NCBI GenBank assembly: GCA_020199775.1
Contig: JAIVJZ010000009.1
Location: forward strand, 106,813 to 170,812
From: Acidobacteriota bacterium
GTDB lineage: Bacteria; Acidobacteriota; Blastocatellia; Pyrinomonadales; Pyrinomonadaceae
Direction of reading: 5' to 3'
Length of the DNA stretch: 64,000 nt
Under the pieces are notes generated by a model that was not told where the DNA came from, made no database searches, and saw only the letters and a program-made list of their open reading frames with translations. Shown piece after piece: positions 1 through 8,503 of this stretch (positions are counted from its first letter, which is position 1; each line of letters starts with the position of its first letter). The position numbers were made by a program, and so were the translations under genes.

Positions 1-134
1 CTCTCGGTCGCGCCTTCCGCGCGTAGTGAACTGTTGCCCGTCACCGTGCCCGTCGCTTCCTTGATGTTGCCTTTGGTGCGCTGGCCTAAAGCCGAAGCCT
101 CTTCGCCGATACTGTCGTTTCTGTTGTCGTCCAT
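1..134 (-). CDS. CsbD-like stress protein, partial (N-terminus only)
   Basis: Reading the minus strand from an ATG at 134 gives MDDNRNDSIGEEASALGQRT followed by KGNIKEATGTVTGNSSLRAEGATE, then the window ends. The K-G-x-I-K-E-A-x-G-x-x-T-G-(x)5-L-x-A-E-G pattern is the hallmark of the small CsbD family (about 60-70 aa, general-stress proteins of unknown biochemical role). A weak GGGAT ribosome site lies about 10 nt upstream. The stop codon lies outside the window. A perfect 9-2-9 palindrome sits in its leader at 159-178. Confidence 0.72.
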   Translation of the reverse strand, partial: MDDNRNDSIGEEASALGQRTKGNIKEATGTVTGNSSLRAEGATE

Positions 135-158
135 TTTATTTTATCCCTTTCGCTTTGT

Positions 159-178
159 CGGACTCTTCTAAGAGTCCG
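159..178. promoter_or_regulatory. 9-2-9 perfect palindrome upstream of csbD-like gene
   Basis: CGGACTCTT-CT-AAGAGTCCG is a perfect inverted repeat 25-44 nt upstream of the CsbD-like ATG. It could be a repressor operator or a 5'UTR hairpin. There is no T-run next to it, so a terminator is unlikely. No other copy of it was noticed in the window. Confidence 0.4.
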
Positions 179-468
179 TGATGTATGCAACTCGCGACCC
201 GCCTGATTAGGAGAGTAAATCAGCAGCCTTTGGTTTGATTGCGACCCGTTCGGGTTTCGCTCACGCGTCCAGTTGACGGGCGGGCGAATCAACCGTCTCG
301 CGCCGGCCTGTGTATGGTTTCGCACCTTGAAAATTGCTGCTACACCGGAGGTGGCAAAAGGCGTGCCGCGGGCCTGCGTAGACTGCGCAGCGGACGTGTC
401 GCGCGAGACGGTTTGAGGCGGGCGTGAAACTCACGGCAGGCGGATCGGCAGCGGCGCGTGATAAATGC
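179..468. other. Intergenic region with no supported gene
   Basis: This stretch lies between the divergent csbD-like gene and the liv promoter. Short open frames exist on both strands but have no ribosome site, no family resemblance, and end within repeats of CG-rich sequence. I see no tRNA, riboswitch or recognisable small RNA here. Confidence 0.4.
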
Positions 469-496
469 TCGACACATCGCGCTAAATCGGTATAAT
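469..496 (+). promoter_or_regulatory. Sigma70-type promoter of the liv operon
   Basis: TCGACA (469-474), a 16 nt spacer, then a perfect TATAAT (491-496). Predicted start of transcription is near 503, leaving a leader of about 210 nt before livK at 714. The leader contains a small GCCGC-CTT-GCGGC hairpin near 540 but no recognisable riboswitch. Confidence 0.65.
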
Positions 497-713
497 GCGC
501 CTATCACGAGATTTCGTCTGCGCCGTTTTGGTTTGGATGCCGCCTTGCGGCTCAAAACTATGTGCGGCTTTGGCGCGTATCATTCTCTCAAAAGTATTTT
601 CAAGTTTTCTCAGGTTGAGACGGACACGCCGCCCGGCGCGCACATGCGTTTTACGACGTGAGGTTTTATGCCGTCTCCCGCTCTTGAAATCTGTCTTACT
701 GGATGAGGTCAAC

Positions 714-2057
714 ATGAAAAGAATCCTATTAACTTTCGCATTAACCGCCACGCTCGTCGCTAATTTCGCCTGCGTGCGCAAAGACGGCGGCCCGACCGTG
801 GCAAGCGACACCGGCGCGATCAAGGTCGGAGTTTACGGAGACCTGTCGGGGCAAACTTCGAGCTTCGGGCAGTCCACCAAAAACGGCGTGCAGATGGCCG
901 CCGACGAAATCAACAAGGCGGGCGGCATCAACGGCCGCCAGATTCAACTGCTCATCGAAGACGATCAGGGGCAGCCCGCGCAGGCCGCCACGGTCGCCAC
1001 CAAGCTCGTGAATCAGGACAAGGTCGTCGCGCTGCTCGGAGAGGTCGCTTCGACCAACAGTTTGGCCGCCGCGCCGAAAGCGCAGGAGGGCAAAGTGCCG
1101 ATGATCACGCCCTCTTCGACCAACCCGAAGGTGACGCAGGTGGGCGATTACATCTTCCGCGTCTGCTTCATCGATTCGTTTCAGGGCGCGGTCATGGCGA
1201 AGTTCGCCGCCAACACGCTGAAGGCGAAAACCGCCGCGCTGCTCGGCGACGTGAACTCCGACTACAGCAAAGGCATGTCGCAGTATTTCGAAGAGCAGTT
1301 CAATAAACTCGGCGGGAAGATCATCATGCGCCAGTCCTACACGCAGACCGACCCGGACTTCAAAGGCCAACTGACTTCCATCCGCGCCGCCAACCCTGAC
1401 GTGATCTTCGTGCCCGGCTACTACGGGCAGGTCGGCGTCATCGCCAAGCAGGCCAAGGAACTCGGCATCAACGCGCCGCTCTTGGGCGGCGACGGCTGGG
1501 ACGCCCCGCAACTGTGGGAACTCGGCGGCGAAGCCCTGCGCGGCGCGTACATGGCGAACCACTATTCGATTGACGACCCGTCGCCCGCGATTCAGAAGTT
1601 CGTCGCCGACTACAAAGCACGCTACAACAACACCGCGCCCGACGCCATCGCCGCGCTCGCCTACGACGCGATGAAGATTCTCGCCGACGCCCTCAAGCGC
1701 GCCGGAACCACCGACGGCCCGAAGCTGCGCGACGCCATCGCGCAGACGGCCGACTTCCCCGGCGTCACCGGCCGGATCACGATCAACGCCGACCGCGACG
1801 CCGTCAAGCCAGCCGTCGTGCTCAAACTCGAACCCACGGGTCGTAAGTTCATCTACACCGAGACGATTCAGCCGGAAGGCGCGGCCGCCACCACCACGAC
1901 GAGCGGTGCGCCCGCCGGTTCCGCCTCGCCGCCGACCGTCGCCTCGCCCGCCGCGGGGGCGTCCGGCACGACGGCCAGCCCCGCGGCCGGTAACGCCAAC
2001 GCGAACACGAACACGAACACCAACGCGAATGCCGCCGGCGCGCGCGCCACCCCGTAG
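714..2057 (+). CDS. livK: Branched-chain amino acid ABC transporter substrate-binding protein
   Basis: The 447 aa product binds branched-chain or related amino acids outside the membrane and delivers them to LivHM. A hydrophobic N-terminal segment (residues 4-18) ends at Cys20 (VANFAC), compatible with a lipoprotein although the lipobox is not canonical. The type-1 periplasmic-binding fold follows (GVYGDLSGQTSSFGQSTKNG, LLGDVNSDYSKGMS, VIFVPGYYGQ). The start is ATG 714, preceded by GGATGAGG; the frame is open further upstream, but only this start gives a signal peptide. The last ~60 residues are a low-complexity Ala/Thr/Pro/Asn tail ending in Asn-Thr repeats, outside the family fold. It is first in the five-gene liv operon. 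Exact substrate is not determinable from sequence. Confidence 0.92.
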   Translation: MKRILLTFALTATLVANFACVRKDGGPTVASDTGAIKVGVYGDLSGQTSSFGQSTKNGVQMAADEINKAGGINGRQIQLLIEDDQGQPAQAATVATKLVNQDKVVALLGEVASTNSLAAAPKAQEGKVPMITPSSTNPKVTQVGDYIFRVCFIDSFQGAVMAKFAANTLKAKTAALLGDVNSDYSKGMSQYFEEQFNKLGGKIIMRQSYTQTDPDFKGQLTSIRAANPDVIFVPGYYGQVGVIAKQAKELGINAPLLGGDGWDAPQLWELGGEALRGAYMANHYSIDDPSPAIQKFVADYKARYNNTAPDAIAALAYDAMKILADALKRAGTTDGPKLRDAIAQTADFPGVTGRITINADRDAVKPAVVLKLEPTGRKFIYTETIQPEGAAATTTTSGAPAGSASPPTVASPAAGASGTTASPAAGNANANTNTNTNANAAGARATP

Positions 2058-2078
2058 ACAAAGTCACTCAGGTTTGTT

Positions 2079-2996
2079 ATGGACACCTTCGTACAACAAC
2101 TCATCAACGGCCTGACCATCGGCTCGATCTACGCCCTGATCGCGCTCGGCTACACGATGGTCTACGGCATCCTGCGCCTGATCAACTTCGCCCACGGCGA
2201 CATCTACATGGTGGGCGCGTTCGCCGGGTTCTTCATCGCGCACGGCCTCGGTTTCGCCGCCGAACCGTCGCTCGTCGGCTTCGCCATCACGCTGCTCGGC
2301 TCGATGCTGGTGGCCGCGCTCATCGGGATGGCGATTGAGCGTTTCGCCTACCGCCCCGTGCGCAAGTACGCGCGCATGACGACGCTGATCACGGCCATCG
2401 GCGTCTCGCTGCTGTTGGAAAATCTGGGCGTCGTCATCTTCGGCGGCGCGCCGCGTTCCTTCCCGCAGCTGCTGCAAAATCAGAACTACACGCTCTTCGG
2501 CAACGCCGCGATCTCAAAGTCGCAGATCCTGATCTTCTCCGTCTCCATCGCGCTGATGCTGCTCTTGCAATGGATCATCTACCGGACGAAGGTGGGCACG
2601 GCGATGCGCGCCGTCTCTTTCAACCTCAACTCGGCGAAGTTGATGGGCATCAACACCAACTTGATCATCGCCTTCACCTTCGCGCTCGGCTCCGCGCTGG
2701 CGGCGGCGGGCGGCGTGCTGACGGCGCAGTACAACCCGCAGATTTATCCCCTGATGGGCATCATCACGGGGCTGAAAGCCTTCGTCGCGGCGGTGCTCGG
2801 CGGCATCGGCAACATCCCCGGCGCGGTGCTCGGCGGGCTGCTCATCGGCGCGGCCGAAACTTTCGTCGTCGGCTACGGGCAGAGCGTCGGCATCCCCTCG
2901 ACTTACCGCGACGCCGTCGCCTTCTCGATCCTGATTCTCGTGCTCTTATTCCGCCCGGCGGGCTTGCTCGGCTCGACCGTGCAGGAGAAAGTTTAA
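2079..2996 (+). CDS. livH: Branched-chain amino acid ABC transporter permease
   Basis: A 305 aa inner-membrane permease with about eight hydrophobic helices. It begins MDTFVQQLINGLTIGSIYAL, the typical LivH N-terminus, and carries the conserved GYTMVYGILRLINFAHGD segment and the cytoplasmic loop RAVSFNLNSAKLMGINTN that docks onto the ATPases. The ATG is 21 nt after the livK stop, so it is co-transcribed. It pairs with LivM to form the transmembrane channel. Length and motifs are normal for the family. Confidence 0.95.
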   Translation: MDTFVQQLINGLTIGSIYALIALGYTMVYGILRLINFAHGDIYMVGAFAGFFIAHGLGFAAEPSLVGFAITLLGSMLVAALIGMAIERFAYRPVRKYARMTTLITAIGVSLLLENLGVVIFGGAPRSFPQLLQNQNYTLFGNAAISKSQILIFSVSIALMLLLQWIIYRTKVGTAMRAVSFNLNSAKLMGINTNLIIAFTFALGSALAAAGGVLTAQYNPQIYPLMGIITGLKAFVAAVLGGIGNIPGAVLGGLLIGAAETFVVGYGQSVGIPSTYRDAVAFSILILVLLFRPAGLLGSTVQEKV

Positions 2997-3094
2997 GAAA
3001 GGACGGGGACGCCCGCGCGCGGAAGTAACGACGGGGGTTTTTGACGACTTTCAACCCGGCGTTCGATCTCTCGTAGTCTCCGTCGTCTGAATTT

Positions 3095-4228
3095 ATGCCA
3101 ACTTTCGTCAAGAGGCTCCTCTTCGCGGTGCTCGTGATCGCTGCGCTGTTCGCTCTGAACGCGATGTTGAGCACACAGGGGCTGTTCGGCTTCGGTCTGG
3201 ATGATTATTACGGCCGCCTGCTGACCTTCATCGGCATCAACGTCATCCTCGCCGTCTCGCTCAACCTGATCAACGGCTTCACGGGGCAGTTCTCCATCGG
3301 TCACGCCGGCTTCATGGCGATTGGGGCTTACGCCTCCGCCTACATGACGGTCTACCACGCGCCCGGGTGGGAACTCGCGCTGGCCGGGATGGTGGGCGCG
3401 GACGCGGCGCACGTCTTGATCTTCGTGCTGGCGATCTTCATCGGCGGCCTCGCCACCGCGCTCGCGGGTCTGGTCGTCGGCATCCCGTCGCTACGCCTGC
3501 GCGGCGACTATCTCGCCATCGTCACGCTCGGCTTCGCGGAGATTATCCGCATCGTCATCCTCAACATCGACAAGGTCGGCGGCGCGACCGGCCTGACCGT
3601 GCCCGGCTACACAAACTTCGTCTGGGTCGGCGTCTTCGCCGTCATCACCATCGTCATCGTCCACAACATCGTGCGCTCCGACATCGGGCGCGCCCTCGTC
3701 TCGATCCGCGAGGACGAACTCGCCGCCGAGGCGATGGGCATCAACACCACCCGCTACAAAGTGCTCTCGTTCGTCATCAGTTCGGCCTTCGCCGGAATCG
3801 CGGGCGTGCTGTTCGCGCACTACAACAAATTCCTGAGCACGGCCGACTTCACCTTCCTGCGCTCGTTCGAGATCATCATCATGATCGTGCTCGGCGGCAT
3901 GGGTTCGATCACGGGCGCGATTCTCGGCGCGGCGGTCATCACCATCCTGCCCGAAGCCCTGCGGCAGTTGCCCACCGTCGGCCTCTTCGGACAGGAGTTC
4001 AACTTCGCGGACTTGCGCCTCGTCATCTACGCCGCACTCCTGATCGTGATCATGCTGACGAGGCCGCAGGGCGTGCTCGGCACGCGCGAGTTCGGGATGA
4101 ACTGGCTGCGCCGCGCGCAAAAACGGCCGGAGGGCGATGAGGCCGTCGGGGCGGATACGGGCGTGTCCATCGCCGAGCGCGACACGACGCCGACGGCCGA
4201 TCCGGTTGAAGAGGTGAAGAACAAATGA
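3095..4228 (+). CDS. livM: Branched-chain amino acid ABC transporter permease
   Basis: A 377 aa integral membrane protein with LivM motifs (NLINGFTGQFSIGHAGFMAIG; SLRLRGDYLAIVTLGFAEI; REDELAAEAMGINTTRYKV). About 98 nt separate it from livH. The C-terminal ~45 residues are a hydrophilic cytoplasmic tail (EGDEAVGADTGVSIAERDTT) longer than usual. The stop codon overlaps the livG start by 4 nt (ATGA), indicating translational coupling. It forms the second half of the permease. Confidence 0.95.
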   Translation: MPTFVKRLLFAVLVIAALFALNAMLSTQGLFGFGLDDYYGRLLTFIGINVILAVSLNLINGFTGQFSIGHAGFMAIGAYASAYMTVYHAPGWELALAGMVGADAAHVLIFVLAIFIGGLATALAGLVVGIPSLRLRGDYLAIVTLGFAEIIRIVILNIDKVGGATGLTVPGYTNFVWVGVFAVITIVIVHNIVRSDIGRALVSIREDELAAEAMGINTTRYKVLSFVISSAFAGIAGVLFAHYNKFLSTADFTFLRSFEIIIMIVLGGMGSITGAILGAAVITILPEALRQLPTVGLFGQEFNFADLRLVIYAALLIVIMLTRPQGVLGTREFGMNWLRRAQKRPEGDEAVGADTGVSIAERDTTPTADPVEEVKNK

Positions 4229-5118
4229 GCGGCGCGCCAGAACACGACGCTGTGGAAGCGACGAAGGAAGACTCGATCCTGACCGAAGCCGCGCGCGCGG
4301 CGCGCAGTAGCGGCGGCGGCGGCGGCGGCGGCGACGACGCGCGTGCGAACGGCGGCGGCGGCGCGACCCTGCGCACCGACAAATGCACGATCCGTTTCGG
4401 CGGCCTCGTCGCCGTCAACGAACTTGACATGGACGTGCACGAGGGCGAAATCTACGGCCTCATCGGGCCGAACGGCGCGGGCAAGACGACCATCTTCAAC
4501 CTCCTGACCGGCGTCTACAAACCCACTTCCGGCGAGATTCACTTTCAGAACAAGCGCATCGACGGCCTGCGCCCCTACGAGATCGCCAGCCGCGGCGTCT
4601 CGCGCACGTTCCAGAACATACGCCTCTTCCCCAGCATGTCCGTGCTCGAAAACGTGATGACGGCCTGCCACATTCACGCCAAGCAGTCGCTCTTCGACGC
4701 CGTCGTGCGCACGCCGCGCTTCGGGCGCGACGAGGAGGAGCACCGCGAGTACTGTCTGGAGTTGCTCGGCATCTTCGATCTCGCGCGCTACAAGGACGAG
4801 GGCGGGACGAGCCTGCCTTACGGCAACCAGCGTCGTCTGGAGATCGTGCGCGCGCTGGCGACGCGGCCGAAACTTCTGCTTCTGGACGAACCGGCGGCGG
4901 GCATGAACCCCTCCGAGGCGATGGACTTGATGGCTCTGATCCGCAAGATACGCGACCGCTTCGGCCTGACCATCCTGCTCGTCGAACACAACATGAAGGT
5001 CGTGATGGGCGTGTGCGAGCGCATTCAGGTGGTGGACTACGGCAAGTCCATCGCGCTCGGCCTGCCCGAACAGATCAAGAACGATCCGAAAGTGATCGAA
5101 GCGTATCTCGGAGATTAA
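4225..5118 (+). CDS. livG: Branched-chain amino acid ABC transporter ATP-binding protein
   Basis: A 297 aa ATPase subunit. The ABC domain starts around residue 49 (TDKCTIRFGGLVAVNELD), with Walker A GPNGAGKT, the LivG-type signature LPYGNQRR in place of LSGGQ, Walker B LLLLDEPAAGMNP and the H-loop EHNMKVV. An extra ~48-residue N-terminal extension, rich in Ala and Gly with two glycine runs, precedes the domain. The frame is fixed by the ATGA overlap with livM, so the extension is part of the predicted product unless an internal start is used. It acts with LivF on the cytoplasmic face. Confidence 0.93.
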   Translation: MSGAPEHDAVEATKEDSILTEAARAARSSGGGGGGGDDARANGGGGATLRTDKCTIRFGGLVAVNELDMDVHEGEIYGLIGPNGAGKTTIFNLLTGVYKPTSGEIHFQNKRIDGLRPYEIASRGVSRTFQNIRLFPSMSVLENVMTACHIHAKQSLFDAVVRTPRFGRDEEEHREYCLELLGIFDLARYKDEGGTSLPYGNQRRLEIVRALATRPKLLLLDEPAAGMNPSEAMDLMALIRKIRDRFGLTILLVEHNMKVVMGVCERIQVVDYGKSIALGLPEQIKNDPKVIEAYLGD

Positions 5119-5172
5119 AGAATTTCTGCTCCGCGGTTTCACGCGCGCGATTTCAGACGCGAAATTTTCAAC

Positions 5173-5877
5173 ATGCTTACTCTCGAAAACATCTCTGTCA
5201 ACTACGGCGCAATCGAGGCGCTCAACGGCATCACGATGCACGTCGAGCAGGGCGAAGTCGTCACCCTGATCGGCGCGAACGGCGCGGGGAAGACCACGAC
5301 GCTGCGCACCATCACCGGACTGCTCTCGCCGCGCGCCGGGCGCGTGCTCTACGAGGACGAAGAAATCTCCGGCCTGCCCACGCACAAACTCGTCGCGCGC
5401 GGCATCTCCATGTCGCCCGAAGGCCGCGGCGTCTTCGCCAATCTGACGGTGCGCGAAAACTTACAGATGGGCGCGTACCTGAAAAAGAACAAGCGCGAGA
5501 TCGCCGAAGACATGGAGCGCGCCTACACGATGTTCCCCCGTCTCAAGGAGCGTCAATCGCAGAAGGCGGGCACGCTCTCCGGCGGCGAGCAGCAGATGCT
5601 GGCGATGGGGCGCGCGCTGATGTCGCGCCCGCGCCTTCTTCTGCTCGACGAACCCTCGCTCGGCCTCGCGCCGCTCGTGGTGCATACGATTTTTCAGGCC
5701 ATCGAAGACATTCGGAGCAAGGGCACGACCATCTTGCTCGTCGAACAGAACGCCAACGCCGCCCTGCGGCACTCCAACCGCGCCTACGTTCTGGAGACCG
5801 GGCAGATCGTCATGGAAGGCGCGTCGCAAGACCTCGCCGCCGACCCGCGCATCAAAGAGGCCTACCTCGGCGAATAA
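5173..5877 (+). CDS. livF: Branched-chain amino acid ABC transporter ATP-binding protein
   Basis: A 234 aa ATPase of the LivF type: MLTLENISVNYGAIEALNGI, Walker A GANGAGKTTT, signature LSGGEQQML, Walker B LLLLDEPSLGLAP and switch His region LVEQNANAAL. Length is normal. It is the last gene of the operon, 54 nt after livG. With LivG it forms the nucleotide-binding dimer. Confidence 0.95.
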   Translation: MLTLENISVNYGAIEALNGITMHVEQGEVVTLIGANGAGKTTTLRTITGLLSPRAGRVLYEDEEISGLPTHKLVARGISMSPEGRGVFANLTVRENLQMGAYLKKNKREIAEDMERAYTMFPRLKERQSQKAGTLSGGEQQMLAMGRALMSRPRLLLLDEPSLGLAPLVVHTIFQAIEDIRSKGTTILLVEQNANAALRHSNRAYVLETGQIVMEGASQDLAADPRIKEAYLGE

Positions 5878-6011
5878 ACCTCGCCGCCCGCCGACAACCT
5901 TCTCACCCGCTCTGCGCGCCCCGGCATTCGTTACGCGGACGCGCGCCGTTTCTCCCACTTGCCGCGCCTGCAAACGTTCTACCATCTGCGCGCACCCAAG
6001 ACGATAATCTT

Positions 6012-7430
6012 ATGAGCCGCAAAACTCTCTTCGTCCTGATCCTGCTCGCCGCGTTGACGCCGGCGGCGCAGACGATCTTCGCGAGCGAAGAGGCGGGGGG
6101 GCAAGCGGGCGGCGCGGGGCACGGGCTCAACCCGCTCGTGCTCATCGGCGTCGCGCTCGTCCTGCTCGTCGCCAAACTCGGCGGCGAGTTGTTCGAGCGT
6201 TTCGGGCAACCGGCCGTGCTCGGCGAGTTGATCGGCGGGATGCTCGTCGGCAACCTCGTCCTGTTCGGCGTCACGGCCATCGAGCCGCTGAAGACCGACG
6301 TGGTTTTGGGCGCGCTCGCCGAGATCGGCGTCATCCTGCTGCTGTTTGAAGTGGGGCTGGAATCGAACCTCGGAGACATGCTCGAAGTCGGCTGGTCGTC
6401 GCTGCTGGTCGCGGTCGCGGGCATCATCGCGCCGTTCTTTCTCGGCTGGGGCGTGGCGGCCTATTTCATCCCGGATGAAGCCCGACTCGCCCACATCTTC
6501 ATCGGCGCGACGCTGTGCGCCACGTCGGTCGGCATCACGGCGCGCGTGTTGAAGGACATGGGCAAACTCGACACACGCGTCGCGCGCATCGTGCTCGGCG
6601 CGGCCGTGATCGACGACGTGCTCGGACTCATCATCCTCGCCGTCGTGCAGGGCGCGATTCAGGCGACCGCCGCGGGCACGACGCTCTCGCTCGCCAGCGT
6701 CGGCATCATCACGCTCAAGGCCGTGGGCTTCCTCTTCGGCGCGCTCCTCGTCGGGCGTCTCGTCGTGCCGCACATCTTTCGCGGGGCGGGCAAACTCGAA
6801 GGGCGCGGCGTGCTGCTCGCGCTCGCCATCGCGATCTGTTTCGTGCTGTCGTGGGCGGCGGCGGGGATCGGGCTGGCGGCCATCGTCGGCGCGTTCGCCG
6901 CCGGGCTGTTACTGGAAGAGGCGCACATCGAGCGCATGCCCGGCCGCACCAAGCACGATCTACACGAACTGCTCACGCCCCTGACGACCATCCTCGTGCC
7001 CATCTTCTTCGTTTTGATGGGACTCAAAGTTGACCTGCGCGCCTTCGCACGCCTCGACATCCTCGGTTTCGCGGCGGCTTTGACGGTGGCGGCGATCATC
7101 GGCAAACAGGTCTGCTCGCTGGGGGTCATAGACCGGGGCGTCAACCGTCTCGCGGTCGGCCTCGGCATGATCCCGCGCGGCGAGGTCGGCCTCATCTTCG
7201 CGGGCATCGGCGCGACGCTCATGCTCCCGAACGCGGCGGGCATCGATGAACCCGTCATCAATCGCGCGACCTTCGCCGCCGTCGTCATCATGGTCATCGT
7301 GACGACGCTCATCACCCCGCCCCTGCTCAAGTGGTCGCTCGCGCGCAACGCCTCTGCGCCCGACAACGAACCGCTCCCCGAACCCGAGCGTGAGACGGCC
7401 GAGGAGGCCGCCGAACGCACGTCACGTTGA
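6012..7430 (+). CDS. CPA2-family cation/proton antiporter
   Basis: A 472 aa membrane protein of the monovalent cation:proton antiporter-2 family (KefB/NapA/GerN type). A cleavable-looking leader (residues 1-25, ending IFASEEAGG) is followed by about 12-13 helices, including FGQPAVLGELIGGMLVGN, the core segment ARIVLGAAVIDDVLGLIILA with the conserved Asp-Asp pair expected in electrogenic exchangers, and GMIPRGEVGLIFAGIG. No C-terminal TrkA/RCK domain is present. ATG 6012 has no visible Shine-Dalgarno but follows GATAAT by 4 nt, so a leaderless or weakly initiated message is possible. The ion (Na+ or K+) cannot be assigned. Confidence 0.88.
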   Translation: MSRKTLFVLILLAALTPAAQTIFASEEAGGQAGGAGHGLNPLVLIGVALVLLVAKLGGELFERFGQPAVLGELIGGMLVGNLVLFGVTAIEPLKTDVVLGALAEIGVILLLFEVGLESNLGDMLEVGWSSLLVAVAGIIAPFFLGWGVAAYFIPDEARLAHIFIGATLCATSVGITARVLKDMGKLDTRVARIVLGAAVIDDVLGLIILAVVQGAIQATAAGTTLSLASVGIITLKAVGFLFGALLVGRLVVPHIFRGAGKLEGRGVLLALAIAICFVLSWAAAGIGLAAIVGAFAAGLLLEEAHIERMPGRTKHDLHELLTPLTTILVPIFFVLMGLKVDLRAFARLDILGFAAALTVAAIIGKQVCSLGVIDRGVNRLAVGLGMIPRGEVGLIFAGIGATLMLPNAAGIDEPVINRATFAAVVIMVIVTTLITPPLLKWSLARNASAPDNEPLPEPERETAEEAAERTSR

Positions 7431-7488
7431 GCCGCGAGCGTATGCGTCGGGCGCGGACTCGGTAACATCAGGCGCAATAGAAAAACAG

Positions 7489-7527
7489 CGGGGGCGCGGA
7501 AAGGAATTTAATCGTCTCCGCGCCCCG
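7489..7527 (-). terminator. Rho-independent terminator of the serine protease gene
   Basis: GGGGCGCGGA (7491-7500) and TCCGCGCCCC (7517-7526) form a perfect 10 bp stem with a 16 nt loop. On the minus strand it is followed by CTGTTTTTCTATT, a proper T-run. It lies 76 nt beyond the protease stop and between two convergent genes. Confidence 0.7.
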
Positions 7528-7602
7528 TTAGCGTCTCTCTCTACTGTGTACACTCTCCGCCCGCCAACGCCGCGCGCGCGGGCTAAAGAGCAGCCTGCAA
7601 AC

Positions 7603-8358
7603 TCAAGGCAGCGAGACGAAACCGCTGAGGAACGAACGCGCCGAATCGCTGTCGAGGCGATAGGTGACGTTAGTCGATTTGCAGAGCGCGTCGCCGGTGA
7701 TGGTCGTGCCGGCAACGATGTTCGTCTCTTTCGCCCCCGCGCCGAGAAAGTTCGGGCCGCCGGAGTCGCCGTAGCAAGTGCCGCCGTTGCCGGTCGCCTG
7801 ATTTTGCGAGATGCGTAGCCACGCCGGGTTGATCGAGTTCAAAGTGCCCACCGAAAATTCGCGCGTGTCGAGAAAACCGATGACCGGGCCGCCGGGCTGG
7901 TTGACGGGCTCCTGCCCGCCGTAGCCGACGGAGGTGAATTGCTGGTTCGGGCTGAGTCTGTCGAATTGATGACTGGCTGGGAGACGCGCCGGGGTGATGT
8001 TGCGGACGGGCGTGTCGAAGACGACGACAGCGATGTCGTGCGGGTCGTCCTGCGCGTGGTTGTAGAGCGGGTCGGCGTGAAATGTGCCCGTGTAGAGTTT
8101 CGTGCGCGACGTGAACTTCGTGTCGAAGGTGACGTGGACGCTCGAAGTGCCGACGTCGCAATGCGCGGCGGTGAGAAAGACCGTCGGGGAGATGAGCGTG
8201 CCGGAGCAGTAGGGATAACTCTGGCCGTTGAACGTGCCGACCAGCGCGCCGACCTGTGGGTGACGGTTGCCGTCCGGTTGCCCGTAAGTGATGGCGAGGG
8301 CGGTCGCGGCCAGCAGCAGAACGGCTGCGACGGTGAGAATGACGGTGGTTCGACGCAT
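7603..8358 (-). CDS. Secreted trypsin-like serine protease (S1 family)
   Basis: A 251 aa protein with a signal peptide (RRTTVILTVAAVLLLAATAL). The chymotrypsin triad is visible and complete: His66 (FLTAAHC), Asp108 (DPHDIAVV) and Ser199 (CYGDSGGP). Cysteines 51/67 and 195/226 are placed as in S1 disulfides. Export to the periplasm or outside is expected. AGAAGG upstream of ATG 8358 is a plausible ribosome site. No other domain is present, so it is a minimal stand-alone protease of unknown target. Confidence 0.9.
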   Translation of the reverse strand: MRRTTVILTVAAVLLLAATALAITYGQPDGNRHPQVGALVGTFNGQSYPYCSGTLISPTVFLTAAHCDVGTSSVHVTFDTKFTSRTKLYTGTFHADPLYNHAQDDPHDIAVVVFDTPVRNITPARLPASHQFDRLSPNQQFTSVGYGGQEPVNQPGGPVIGFLDTREFSVGTLNSINPAWLRISQNQATGNGGTCYGDSGGPNFLGAGAKETNIVAGTTITGDALCKSTNVTYRLDSDSARSFLSGFVSLP

Positions 8359-8503
8359 AGATAGATGCCTTCTCTAAAGATGTGTTGTTAGTGAACCGCA
8401 GCGGCAGGGCTTTAGGTGCTTGCCCTTCGAGCTTTGTGGGAGGCCAACTTTAACGCCGAAGCGGATAAGAAGTCAACGTTTACTGCTTACGCCTGTTGCC
8501 GGT

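Noticed and set aside
4027..5385. Long open frame on the minus strand opposite livG/livF
   Set aside because: GC-rich codon bias creates long antisense frames; the sense strand encodes clear Liv proteins, and the antisense product is a His/Arg/Asp-rich mixture with no family resemblance.
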